From the NCBI GenBank assembly GCA_018065305.1, contig JAGHTO010000045.1, positions 1 to 37,572 on the forward strand: DNA of 37,572 bases. Reading direction: 5' to 3'. Positions 1 through 7,178 of this stretch are shown here, piece after piece; the stretch's first letter is position 1; the number at the start of each line of letters is the position of its first letter. Source of the DNA: Candidatus Cacconaster scatequi (GTDB lineage Bacteria; Bacteroidota; Bacteroidia; Bacteroidales; UBA932). Both the position numbers and the translations under genes were made by a program. Below the pieces are notes generated by a model. That model made no database searches and was not told where the DNA came from. It saw only the letters and a list, made by a program, of their open reading frames with translations.

Positions 1-88
1 TGATTTTAATCGTGTTAAAATCGGTACTTGCTTGTACTTTTCGTTTTCCATTCTTTCAATGAACTTCCGCTTCTCTCAAAGCGGGCTG
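1..88 (-). promoter_or_regulatory. Leader of a ribosomal RNA operon running off the left edge
   Basis: On the minus strand, downstream of two strong tandem promoters, the sequence carries a short hairpin (67-85), a boxA-like GTTCATTGAAAG (64-53) and an A-rich stretch with the inverted repeat GTACAAGCAAGTAC, which resembles the leader ahead of 16S rRNA in Bacteroidales. No protein starts here. The 16S gene itself would lie beyond position 1, so the identification is an inference from leader and promoter architecture; a tRNA or other stable RNA is the alternative. Confidence 0.65.
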
Positions 89-119
89 CAAATGTAAGGA
101 CTTTTTTTTAATTCACAAA
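89..119 (-). promoter_or_regulatory. Promoter P2 of the rRNA-type operon
   Basis: On the minus strand, TTTG (119-116) is followed after exactly 19 bases by TACATTTG (96-89). This is a full match to the Bacteroidota primary sigma factor consensus TTTG-N19-21-TAnnTTTG. An A-rich spacer and a hairpin starting at the predicted transcript start follow. It is the downstream member of a tandem pair. Confidence 0.8.
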
Positions 120-168
120 AAAAAGTGAAAAAATCTTCAACTTTTTTCCCGTCCCCTCATTCGCGCCA

Positions 169-222
169 CCCGTTCTTCTCAAACGGGACGGCAAAGGTAG
201 TTATTATTTCGATACCTCCAAA
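169..222 (-). promoter_or_regulatory. Promoter P1 of the rRNA-type operon with start-site hairpin
   Basis: On the minus strand, TTTG (222-219) is followed after 19 bases by TACCTTTG (199-192), again a perfect Bacteroidota promoter. It is followed by the hairpin CCCGTTTGAGAAGAACGGG (187-169), whose sequence closely parallels the hairpin after P2. It lies only about 47 bases beyond the rng stop codon and has the same orientation. Confidence 0.8.
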
Positions 223-268
223 TCTTTTTTCAAACTTTTTTCGTCTCTGGAGGCTATATGGCTATCAT

Positions 269-1834
269 TCAGTGCAATAATTTTTCATCCTCAAAAGCAG
301 TTCCGTCCGGATTGCACCAGATGCGCTGCATTATTGAGAAATCTCCCATCGGAAGCAGCTTTACAGAACAATGATATTTCCTCTCCCACCTGCGCCTGAT
401 GCTGAAAAAACCCTTGTCCAAATAAGCGTGAAAAATCGGGCTGAGTTTTAGTCCGAGCTTCTTCACTCCCCTTTCCTTTACATAACAGACCAGTTCCCTC
501 TCCAGAGTCTCGTCAAAGAGTATCGACGGGCCTATCTTTCCTGTCCCGTGGCACAAAGGACACTCTTCAGTTGTCTCTATCTCTGTCACCGGACGGACCC
601 TCTGCCGGGTTATCTGCATAAGTCCGAACTTGGTAAGGGGCAGAATGGTATGTTTGGCCCTGTCAGAAGCCATAACCTCGGCCATATGCTTATAGAGGAG
701 AGCCCTGTGCTCGGCCTCATCCATATCTATGAAGTCGACTATGACTATTCCTCCCATATCCCGGAGCCTTAACTGGCGGGCAATCTCATCAGCCGCAGCG
801 ATATTCACCTCGACACTGTTCCCCTCCTGCTCCGTCTGCTTCACACGTATCCCACTGTTGACATCTATCACGTGAAGAGCTTCCGTATGATCTATGACAA
901 GGTAGGCCCCCTGCTTGAGAGAGACTATCCTGCCAAAGGAGCTCTTGATCTGACGGTTCACGTCGAAATGGTCAAAAATCGGCTCGCTGCCCTTATACAG
1001 CTTGACAATCTTTTCCTGCTCGGGGGAGATCATCGAGACATACTCGTCTATCTCCTTGAACACGGATTCGTCGTTCACATATATATTGGTGAACGAATCA
1101 TTCAGAAGATCCCTGAGCATTGTGGTGGTACGGCTGTTCTCACTGAAAAGCAACTGAACCCCCTTGTTCTTCGCAATCTTCTCCCAGGAATCCTCCCATT
1201 TGCGGACCAGTGACCTGAGTTCCGCATCGAGCACGGCGGCACGCTTGCCTTCCGCAGCAGTCCGGATAATCACTCCGTAATTTTTGGGGAGAATGCTGTA
1301 GACCAGCCTTTCAAGCCGCAACTTTTCCTCCTTGGAGGATATCTTCTGAGAGATGCTCACCTTGTCCGCAAAGGGAAGGAGCACAAGATTCCGCCCGGCT
1401 ATCGAAATCTCCGCAGTAAGCCTTGAACCCTTCGTTGAAATCGGCTCCTTGACTATCTGGGCAATTATCGGCTGCCCGGGAGAAAGAAATCTTTCTATAC
1501 GACCGTCCTTCTCAAGAATTTCGTCTATCGGAATATTCTGGTACAGAGTCTTGAAATCACTGTTGCCGTTGATTTTGCGGACAAAATTGTCAAATGCCGT
1601 AAAATTGAGGCCCAGGTCAAGGTAATGGACGAAAGCGTCCTTCTGATCCCCGATATCGACGAAAGCCGCATTCAACGACGGAAGCAGTTTCTTTACTTTC
1701 CCTATGTAAACGTCACCGACGGAGAAACCCCGTTCCCGAGTCTTCTCCTTGCTGTATTCTATCAGCTTGTGGTCATCCAGAAGTGCCAGCGACACCTCCG
1801 ACTCCGTCACGTCAATTATCAGATCCTTATCCAT
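269..1834 (-). CDS. rng: Ribonuclease G (RNase E/G family)
   Basis: Single-strand-specific endoribonuclease that trims rRNA and starts mRNA decay in the cytoplasm. The 521-residue protein has an S1 RNA-binding domain (about residues 38-130) and the DNase I-like catalytic core with metal-binding Asp324 (in DVNSG) and Asp367 (in DFIDM), spaced 43 residues apart as in E. coli RNase E. The Zn-link motif CPLC (Cys425, Cys428) follows. The long C-terminal degradosome scaffold of RNase E is absent, so RNase G is the better name. I start at ATG 1834; an in-frame GTG two codons upstream is possible. It lies downstream of HU and a small ribosomal-type gene on the same strand. Its 3' end runs straight into rRNA-type promoters with no obvious terminator. 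Confidence 0.95.
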   Translation of the reverse strand: MDKDLIIDVTESEVSLALLDDHKLIEYSKEKTRERGFSVGDVYIGKVKKLLPSLNAAFVDIGDQKDAFVHYLDLGLNFTAFDNFVRKINGNSDFKTLYQNIPIDEILEKDGRIERFLSPGQPIIAQIVKEPISTKGSRLTAEISIAGRNLVLLPFADKVSISQKISSKEEKLRLERLVYSILPKNYGVIIRTAAEGKRAAVLDAELRSLVRKWEDSWEKIAKNKGVQLLFSENSRTTTMLRDLLNDSFTNIYVNDESVFKEIDEYVSMISPEQEKIVKLYKGSEPIFDHFDVNRQIKSSFGRIVSLKQGAYLVIDHTEALHVIDVNSGIRVKQTEQEGNSVEVNIAAADEIARQLRLRDMGGIVIVDFIDMDEAEHRALLYKHMAEVMASDRAKHTILPLTKFGLMQITRQRVRPVTEIETTEECPLCHGTGKIGPSILFDETLERELVCYVKERGVKKLGLKLSPIFHAYLDKGFFSIRRRWERKYHCSVKLLPMGDFSIMQRIWCNPDGTAFEDEKLLH

Positions 1835-1855
1835 TTTCACAACTGTTCTTTCCTA

Positions 1856-1950
1856 AGAAGCTGTTTAAATTTGATTGCCGAAATTTATTATCGCAGATTT
1901 TTTGATGGCTTTGTGCTTGAAATGAGGATAATTAAATTTAAACAGCTTCT
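1856..1950. repeat. MITE-like inverted-repeat element A (95 bp)
   Basis: Perfect 17-bp terminal inverted repeats, AGAAGCTGTTTAAATTT (1856-1872) and its complement (1934-1950), bound a 61-bp non-coding interior. A possible TAA direct repeat flanks it (1854-1856 and 1950-1952, overlapping the last base of each end). The interior shares blocks such as AGATTTTTTGATG with element B at 31848-32011 read on the other strand. It lies between rng and the small ribosomal-type gene. No transposase is encoded. Confidence 0.75.
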
Positions 1951-1956
1951 AACACG

Positions 1957-1983
1957 ACTAAAGCAGGCTTAACCTGCTTTAGT
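1957..1983. repeat. Perfect 11-bp hairpin downstream of the small ribosomal gene
   Basis: ACTAAAGCAGG, loop CTTAA, CCTGCTTTAGT. It is followed on neither strand by a convincing U-tract, so it is a transcript-end or processing hairpin rather than a textbook terminator. A second short palindrome (2002-2018, AATAACCG/CGGTTATT) overlaps the stop codon of the upstream small gene. Confidence 0.5.
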
Positions 1984-2013
1984 TTGATGTGATTATCGGA
2001 GAATAACCGTCGG

Positions 2014-2103
2014 TTATTTCTTCTTGTGCCTGTTCTTGCGCAAACGTTTCTTACGTTTGTGAGTGGCCATCTTGTGTCTTTTATGCTTTTTTCCGTTTGG
2101 CAT
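2014..2103 (-). CDS. Small highly basic ribosomal-type protein (AURKAIP1/COX24-like, 29 aa)
   Basis: A 29-codon ORF from ATG 2103 to TAA 2014. The product begins MPNGKKHKRHKM and continues with a Lys/Arg/His-rich tail including HKRKKRLRKNRHKKK. This matches the short proteins that Bacteroidota genomes carry under the AURKAIP1/COX24 (mitochondrial mS38-like, actinobacterial bS22-like) family, which bind rRNA in the small subunit. It sits 26 bases downstream of HU and is probably co-transcribed with it. More than half of its residues are Lys, Arg or His, so it is a nucleic-acid-binding peptide. The family assignment rests on pattern memory. Confidence 0.85.
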   Translation of the reverse strand: MPNGKKHKRHKMATHKRKKRLRKNRHKKK

Positions 2104-2129
2104 AATATAGAGGTATTAATTATTGTCTC

Positions 2130-2402
2130 TTATCTGACTTTTTCTGCAAAAGCCTTTGAAGCCTTGAATGAAGGAATCTTGTGAGCAGGAATGAGCATCG
2201 TAACATTCTTGGAGATGTTACGGGCGGTCTTCTTTGCGCGTGTCTTGATTACGAAACTTCCGAAACCGCGGAGATAAACGTTTTCACCTTTGATAAGAGA
2301 AGTCTTTACACTGTCCATAAATCCTTCTACAACACTCTGAACTTTGATTTTCTCAATTCCAGTGCTCTTCGCAACTTCGTTGATGATGTCAGCTTTAGTC
2401 AT
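2130..2402 (-). CDS. hup: HU/IHF-family DNA-binding protein
   Basis: Small histone-like protein that bends and compacts chromosomal DNA as a dimer. The 90-residue length and pattern are those of HU: N-terminal helical body beginning MTKADIINEVA, the GFGSF motif at about residues 46-50, a basic beta-arm with KKTARN, and the C-terminal IPSFKASKAF. The arm reads MLIPAHKIP rather than the common GRNPxTG, which is a divergence seen in Bacteroidota HU paralogues. The start is ATG 2402, preceded by a consensus promoter at 2467-2497. It heads the unit HU, small ribosomal protein, RNase G. Confidence 0.95.
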   Translation of the reverse strand: MTKADIINEVAKSTGIEKIKVQSVVEGFMDSVKTSLIKGENVYLRGFGSFVIKTRAKKTARNISKNVTMLIPAHKIPSFKASKAFAEKVR

Positions 2403-2437
2403 AATTCTATAATGTTAAATTTGTTGAATATTCCACT

Positions 2438-2465
2438 AACCGCCCCGATTTTGGGGCAATCGGTT
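2438..2465. repeat. Hairpin at the HU transcript start
   Basis: AACCG plus CCCC pair with GGGG and CGGTT around the loop GATTTT, with CAAT bulged. On the minus strand it lies directly downstream of the HU -7 element, so at least the inner GCCCC/GGGGC stem would be at the 5' end of the HU mRNA. A stabilising 5' hairpin is possible. Confidence 0.4.
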
Positions 2466-2466
2466 G

Positions 2467-2497
2467 CAAAAGTAGAGGTAATTTTTTAATTATCAAA
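2467..2497 (-). promoter_or_regulatory. HU promoter
   Basis: On the minus strand, TTTG (2497-2494), a 19-base spacer, then TACTTTTG (2474-2467): full Bacteroidota consensus, about 65 bases upstream of the HU start. Confidence 0.75.
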
Positions 2498-2527
2498 ATG
2501 CTAATGCTATTTTTTCAAAAAATTTCT

Positions 2528-2542
2528 TGGCACAACTATTGA
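2528..2542 (+). promoter_or_regulatory. Candidate sigma-54-type promoter of lon
   Basis: TGGCAC, five bases, TTGA has the -24/-12 geometry of RpoN promoters (TGGCAC-N5-TTGCA); the C of the -12 GC is replaced by A. No TAnnTTTG element is visible between HU and lon. The lon ATG is 56 bases downstream. The call rests on a single site. Confidence 0.35.
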
Positions 2543-2597
2543 CCATATATGACTCACCGCTTAACAACTGACAATATGTCATAAAGCTGAAAAAGGT

Positions 2598-5006
2598 ATG
2601 AAAAACGTGCTGGAAAACATATTTAACGCCCAGGAGGCTGACATGAACCTGATTCCGGTAATGAGCATAGATGCCCATATGCAGGACATCAAGGAAAAGG
2701 AACTGTCGCCCGTTCTGCCAATACTTCCACTCAGGAATGCCATTTTGTTCCCGAACACGGTCATTCCCGTCACAATTGGCAGACAGAAAAGTCTTCAACT
2801 CATAAACGAAGTGAACCGGGTAAGCAAGATTCTCGGTTGTGTCACACAGATTGACTCCAAAGTCGACGATCCGGGTCCCGGGGATCTGTTCCAGACCGGA
2901 ACCGCCGGCAAAATTCTCAAGCTGATAGAAATGCCCGATGGAAGCGTCACCGCCATCATTCAGGGTATCAAGCGCTTCGATATCAGATCAATGAACATCA
3001 CGGCGCCTTATATGGTGGCTCAGGTGGAATATCGCAACGATATCGTTCCCGCCCCTAATGACAAGAATATGGAGGCCGTCATCGGCTCCCTGAAAGACGC
3101 CGCCATCTCGGTGATAAAACTGAATCCCCACATTCCCAACGAGGCGGGGTTTGCAATAAAGAACGTGGAGGGATACAGTTTCACCGTCAACTTCATCGCC
3201 TCGACAATAGAAATAGATGACATCAACGAGAAGGTCCCCCTTCTGGGCATCGACTCCCTGCAGGAAAGGGCGCTTAAGCTTATGGAGCTGCTGACGCACC
3301 AGATAGAACTTCTCAAGATAAAGGATGATATCCAGCGGAAGGTCAAAAGTGACATCGACCAGCAGCAGAGGGAATACTATCTGAACAATCAGCTCAAGAC
3401 CATCCAGGAAGAGCTCGGAATGAACGGCGACAGCGAGGATGTGGTCCAGTTCAGGGAAAAGGCCAAGGGGAAGAAATGGTCGGAGAAGATGGCGGAACTT
3501 TTTGAAAAGGAATTGGGGAAACTCGAACACATTAACCCCAACTCTGCGGACTACAACGTACAGTATGGATACATCGAATTTCTGCTCGACCTGCCTTGGG
3601 ACGAAATGACACAGGATAATCTGGATATGAAGAATGCCCAGAAGGTTCTGGATCAGGACCACTTCGGACTGGAAAAGGTCAAGGAGAGAATAATAGAATA
3701 TCTGGCCGTCCTCAAACTGAAGGGAGATATGAAATCCCCGATACTTTGCCTGTACGGCCCTCCGGGTGTCGGCAAGACATCTCTCGGCAAATCCGTCGCA
3801 AGGGCTCTGGGTCGCAAATACGGAAGAATCTCCCTCGGTGGACTTCACGACGAATCCGAAATCAGGGGTCACCGCAGAACCTACATCGGAGCAATGAGCG
3901 GCCGTATAATGCAGACCATAAAGAGGTGCGGAAGTTCAAACCCTGTGATAGTTCTGGACGAAATTGACAAAGTCACGGAAGATTACCACGGAGATCCGTC
4001 ATCCGCACTTCTGGAAGTGTTGGATCCGGAGCAGAACACAGCTTTCCACGACAACTACCTGGATGTGGACTACGACCTGTCAAAAGTGTTGTTCATCACC
4101 ACTGCAAATGACATAAGCAGCATACATCCCGCACTCAAGGACCGTATGGAAATGATCAACGTGTCCGGGTATCTGGCGGAGGAAAAAGTTTCGATTGCAA
4201 AGAACTATCTGGTGCCCAAACAGTTGGAAGCGCACGGACTTACACGCAGCCAGCTTTCCTTCGGGAAAGGCTCCCTTGAAACAATAATCGACGAATACAC
4301 CCGGGAATCCGGTGTCAGAGGATTGGACAAGCAGATTGCCAAAATGGCAAGGATAACTGCCAGAAAAATCGCCCTCGAGGAAGAACTTCCCAAGCGTATC
4401 ACCCCTGCAACCGTGAAGGAATATCTCGGGCTGCCCACAAATTTCCATGACCTGCAGGAAGACAGCAGCGTACCCGGAGTGGTGACAGGCCTGGCCTGGA
4501 CTCAGGTCGGAGGCGAAATCCTGTTCATAGAATGCAGCCTCAACGAAGGCAAGGGCAATCTCTCCACTACTGGAAATCTCGGAGACGTGATGAAGGAATC
4601 CGTGACTATTGCGCTCCAATATCTGAAGGCCCATCCCGAACTTGCAGGAGTGACGGTGAAGGATATGTTCAAAAAGGACATTCACATCCACGTGCCGGAG
4701 GGGGCTATTCCCAAAGACGGTCCTTCCGCCGGAATAACGATGGCCACCGCCATAGCATCCGCTTTCAGGAAAGAACCCGTAAAGAACGGCATTGCAATGA
4801 CCGGTGAGATAACTTTGAGAGGCAAAGTCCTCCCCGTCGGAGGAATCAAGGAAAAGATTCTCGCGGCCAAGCGTGCCGGCGTCACAACGATAATCCTCAG
4901 CAGGAAAAACGAGAAAGACATAAAGGAGATCAACCCGATATATGTCAATGGGCTGACCTTTGAGTATGTCGATACCATCGATAACGTCATAAACAAGGTT
5001 TTCTGA
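2598..5006 (+). CDS. lon: ATP-dependent Lon protease
   Basis: Cytoplasmic AAA+ serine protease that degrades misfolded and regulatory proteins. At 802 residues it is of normal LonA length. An N-terminal substrate-binding LAN domain starts near LPILPLRN. The AAA+ module has Walker A GPPGVGKTS (about residue 386) and Walker B VIVLDEIDK. The protease domain carries the Ser-Lys dyad: Ser710 in PKDGPSAG and Lys751 in GGIKEK. The start ATG 2598 gives an N-terminus slightly longer than in E. coli. Its stop codon overlaps the ung start (TGATG), so the two are translationally coupled. A sigma-54-like site upstream suggests stress or alternative sigma control, but this is inference. Confidence 0.97.
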   Translation: MKNVLENIFNAQEADMNLIPVMSIDAHMQDIKEKELSPVLPILPLRNAILFPNTVIPVTIGRQKSLQLINEVNRVSKILGCVTQIDSKVDDPGPGDLFQTGTAGKILKLIEMPDGSVTAIIQGIKRFDIRSMNITAPYMVAQVEYRNDIVPAPNDKNMEAVIGSLKDAAISVIKLNPHIPNEAGFAIKNVEGYSFTVNFIASTIEIDDINEKVPLLGIDSLQERALKLMELLTHQIELLKIKDDIQRKVKSDIDQQQREYYLNNQLKTIQEELGMNGDSEDVVQFREKAKGKKWSEKMAELFEKELGKLEHINPNSADYNVQYGYIEFLLDLPWDEMTQDNLDMKNAQKVLDQDHFGLEKVKERIIEYLAVLKLKGDMKSPILCLYGPPGVGKTSLGKSVARALGRKYGRISLGGLHDESEIRGHRRTYIGAMSGRIMQTIKRCGSSNPVIVLDEIDKVTEDYHGDPSSALLEVLDPEQNTAFHDNYLDVDYDLSKVLFITTANDISSIHPALKDRMEMINVSGYLAEEKVSIAKNYLVPKQLEAHGLTRSQLSFGKGSLETIIDEYTRESGVRGLDKQIAKMARITARKIALEEELPKRITPATVKEYLGLPTNFHDLQEDSSVPGVVTGLAWTQVGGEILFIECSLNEGKGNLSTTGNLGDVMKESVTIALQYLKAHPELAGVTVKDMFKKDIHIHVPEGAIPKDGPSAGITMATAIASAFRKEPVKNGIAMTGEITLRGKVLPVGGIKEKILAAKRAGVTTIILSRKNEKDIKEINPIYVNGLTFEYVDTIDNVINKVF

Positions 5007-5677
5007 TGGACGTACGGATAGAGAGCAGTTGGAAAAGCGTTCTTGCCGGAGAATTCGAAAAACCATATTTCATCTCGCTGGCGGACACTCTTCATAAGGA
5101 AAAGAAGTCCGGGAAAGTGATATACCCTCCCGGACCTCTCATTTTCAACGCATTCAATCTCACACCCTTCGACAGGGTGAAAGTGGTGATTATAGGGCAG
5201 GACCCCTATCACAATCCGGGTCAGGCGGAGGGACTCTCCTTCTCCGTGCCCCACGGCACGGCCTGCCCGCCTTCCCTCCTTAATATATATAAGGAGATTC
5301 ATTCCGACCTGGGGTTGGACCTATCGGGAAAGGACGGTTCCCTCGAAGGATGGGCCCGTCAGGGTGTCTTTCTGCTGAACGCCGTCCTCACCGTAAGGGC
5401 CGGACAGCCGACATCTCACAGCGGTATCGGATGGTCGGAGTTCACCGATGCGGTAATCCGGACTCTGAGCGAACGGCGGAGCGGTCTGATATTTCTGCTT
5501 TGGGGCAACTTCGCAAAAAGCAAGAAACCACTGATAGACATGTCGAAACACCACGTCCTTGAAGCAGCGCACCCCTCACCATTGGCAAGGGGCGCGTTCT
5601 TCGGCTGCCGTCATTTCTCAAAGACCAACGATATCCTGTCGGGGCAGGGTTTGCAGCCGATTGACTGGAGCAAATAG
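5006..5677 (+). CDS. ung: Uracil-DNA glycosylase, family 1
   Basis: Removes uracil from DNA in base excision repair. The 223-residue protein contains the catalytic water-activating motif GQDPYH (Asp66) and the C-terminal HPSPL (His189), at essentially the E. coli positions (64 and 187). The conserved LLNAVLTV and LLWGNFAK segments are also present. The ATG overlaps the lon stop by one base, so it is the second gene of lon-ung. It converges on sdhC with one base between the stop codons, leaving no room for a separate terminator. Confidence 0.96.
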   Translation: MDVRIESSWKSVLAGEFEKPYFISLADTLHKEKKSGKVIYPPGPLIFNAFNLTPFDRVKVVIIGQDPYHNPGQAEGLSFSVPHGTACPPSLLNIYKEIHSDLGLDLSGKDGSLEGWARQGVFLLNAVLTVRAGQPTSHSGIGWSEFTDAVIRTLSERRSGLIFLLWGNFAKSKKPLIDMSKHHVLEAAHPSPLARGAFFGCRHFSKTNDILSGQGLQPIDWSK

Positions 5678-5678
5678 C

Positions 5679-6347
5679 CTAGACGAGGCCGTTTGCCTTG
5701 ACGCAGGCGTAGATTGCAATGAAAGCGAAACCTGCAAGAATCAGGGTCACGTATGCACCGCAAATCACCTTCCAGCGCTTGAGCCAAATCTGGTTGTTCC
5801 AGCCGACTGTCTGGAGTGCGCTCCAGAAGCCGTGAGTCAGGTGGAACCAGATGGCGGCGAACCATAACACATAGAGCAAAGTCACAACAGGACTTGCAAA
5901 GGTGTTGCTCATAAGTCCGTACACATCGTCCGGAGTTTGTCCCATAAATTCCTTCAACTGCATATTTGCCCAGAAATCAGTGAGATGCAGAGCTATACCA
6001 AGAAGGACGATAAGGCCGAGAACGAACATATTGCGTGCTGACCAGGAATCCACGGCGGCTTTGTTTGAAACTGCATATCTGACTTCGCCACGAGCCTTCC
6101 TGTTTCCGATTGTAAGAATCATCGCGTAGATGATGTGGATTACGAACCCGGCTGCAAGAACGGGAACCATAACCTTGACAATGCCAAGAGACATGAATTC
6201 GCAGACACCCGCAAAAACGGTACTGGTCGGATCAAAGACATAGGTGAGGTTCAGACACATATGAAGCGTGATGAACAGAATCAAAAAGAGGCCTGAAACA
6301 CTCATTATGAGTTTCTTGCCGATTGAAGACTTGAATATGCTTGCCAT
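5679..6347 (-). CDS. sdhC: Succinate dehydrogenase/fumarate reductase cytochrome b subunit
   Basis: Membrane anchor of the b558 type (Bacteroidota/Bacillus SdhC family), which carries haem and passes electrons between quinone and the flavoprotein/iron-sulphur subunits of complex II. The 222-residue protein has about five hydrophobic helices and His residues in membrane contexts (ITLHMCLN, GFVIHIIY, IALHLTDF, WFHLTHG) suited to haem ligation. In most Bacteroidota this gene heads sdhC-sdhA-sdhB. Here it has its own promoter (6378-6406) and is followed directly by the convergent ung, so sdhA and sdhB must lie elsewhere or be missing. Confidence 0.9.
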   Translation of the reverse strand: MASIFKSSIGKKLIMSVSGLFLILFITLHMCLNLTYVFDPTSTVFAGVCEFMSLGIVKVMVPVLAAGFVIHIIYAMILTIGNRKARGEVRYAVSNKAAVDSWSARNMFVLGLIVLLGIALHLTDFWANMQLKEFMGQTPDDVYGLMSNTFASPVVTLLYVLWFAAIWFHLTHGFWSALQTVGWNNQIWLKRWKVICGAYVTLILAGFAFIAIYACVKANGLV

Positions 6348-6377
6348 AATAATAAGTTATTGTTTCACTTGAGACTG

Positions 6378-6406
6378 CAAATATACGCCTAAAGTTGTAA
6401 AAACAA
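6378..6406 (-). promoter_or_regulatory. sdhC promoter
   Basis: On the minus strand, TTG (6406-6404) and TATATTTG (6385-6378) are separated by 18 bases, one short of the usual spacing. It interleaves with the divergent pyrH promoter within about 50 bp. Confidence 0.6.
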
Positions 6407-6425
6407 TAATATTTAGTTACTTTTG
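6395..6425 (+). promoter_or_regulatory. pyrH promoter
   Basis: TTG (6395-6397), a 20-base spacer, TACTTTTG (6418-6425), then the ATG at 6449. A good match to the Bacteroidota consensus. Confidence 0.7.
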
Positions 6426-6448
6426 TTAATCATAAACCCCATATCGAT

Positions 6449-7159
6449 ATGTCATATAAACGTATTCTTCTCAAACTGAGCGGCGAGACACTGGGCGGTG
6501 AAAACGGTGTCGGACTGGATGAAAAGGCAATGGATGCTTTTGCATCCCAGATAGCGGAAATTGCGAAGAAAGGCGTCCAGATAGCTATTGTAATAGGTGG
6601 AGGAAATATCTTCCGAGGTCTGAGCGGAGCATCGAAGGGGTTCGACCGTGTCCGCGGCGACCAAATGGGAATGCTTGCCACCGTAATCAACAGCATCGGT
6701 CTGAGCCTTTCGCTCCGCAGTCACGGAGTGAAAGCGGAAGTGTTCACATCCACCCCGATGATGCCGATGGCCAGATATTATATGAGGGACGAAGTTCTGG
6801 AGTATCTCGAATCCGGAGGAATAGCGCTTGTGGCGGGAGGAACAGGAAATCCTTTCTTCACGACCGATTCCGGAGCAGCCCTGAGGGCCTGCGAACTCCG
6901 CTGTGACGCACTGCTCAAGGGGACGAAAGTTGACGGAGTCTACAATTGCGACCCGGCAGTCAACAAGGATGCAGTCCGCTATGATACGATATCATTCGAC
7001 AAGGTGCTTGCGGATGAGCTGAAAGTGATGGACCTGACGGCCTTTACCCTCTGCAAGGAGAACGATATGCCCATAGTGGTGTTCAACATCCGTAAACCGG
7101 GCAATCTGGAGCAGGTTGTCGCCGGAACCGGTGTATGTACGACAATCAGTGCAAAATGA
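6449..7159 (+). CDS. pyrH: Uridylate kinase (UMP kinase)
   Basis: Phosphorylates UMP to UDP, the step after the pyrimidine operon encoded further right in this window. The 236-residue amino-acid-kinase-fold protein has the N-terminal LLKLSGE, the glycine loop VIGGGNIFRG (about residue 50), the RGDQMGMLAT segment, and GGTGNPFFTTDSGA for nucleotide binding. The length is typical for the bacterial hexameric enzyme. It is followed after 19 bases by frr, the conserved pyrH-frr pair. A consensus promoter lies 24 bases upstream of the ATG. Confidence 0.97.
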   Translation: MSYKRILLKLSGETLGGENGVGLDEKAMDAFASQIAEIAKKGVQIAIVIGGGNIFRGLSGASKGFDRVRGDQMGMLATVINSIGLSLSLRSHGVKAEVFTSTPMMPMARYYMRDEVLEYLESGGIALVAGGTGNPFFTTDSGAALRACELRCDALLKGTKVDGVYNCDPAVNKDAVRYDTISFDKVLADELKVMDLTAFTLCKENDMPIVVFNIRKPGNLEQVVAGTGVCTTISAK

Positions 7160-7178
7160 TTATTAAAGTTTGACAGAT

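Noticed and set aside
1957-1983. 11-bp hairpin as a strong terminator for the HU unit
   Set aside because: On the minus strand the bases after the stem are TCGTGTTAG, not a U-tract, and rng lies downstream on the same strand.
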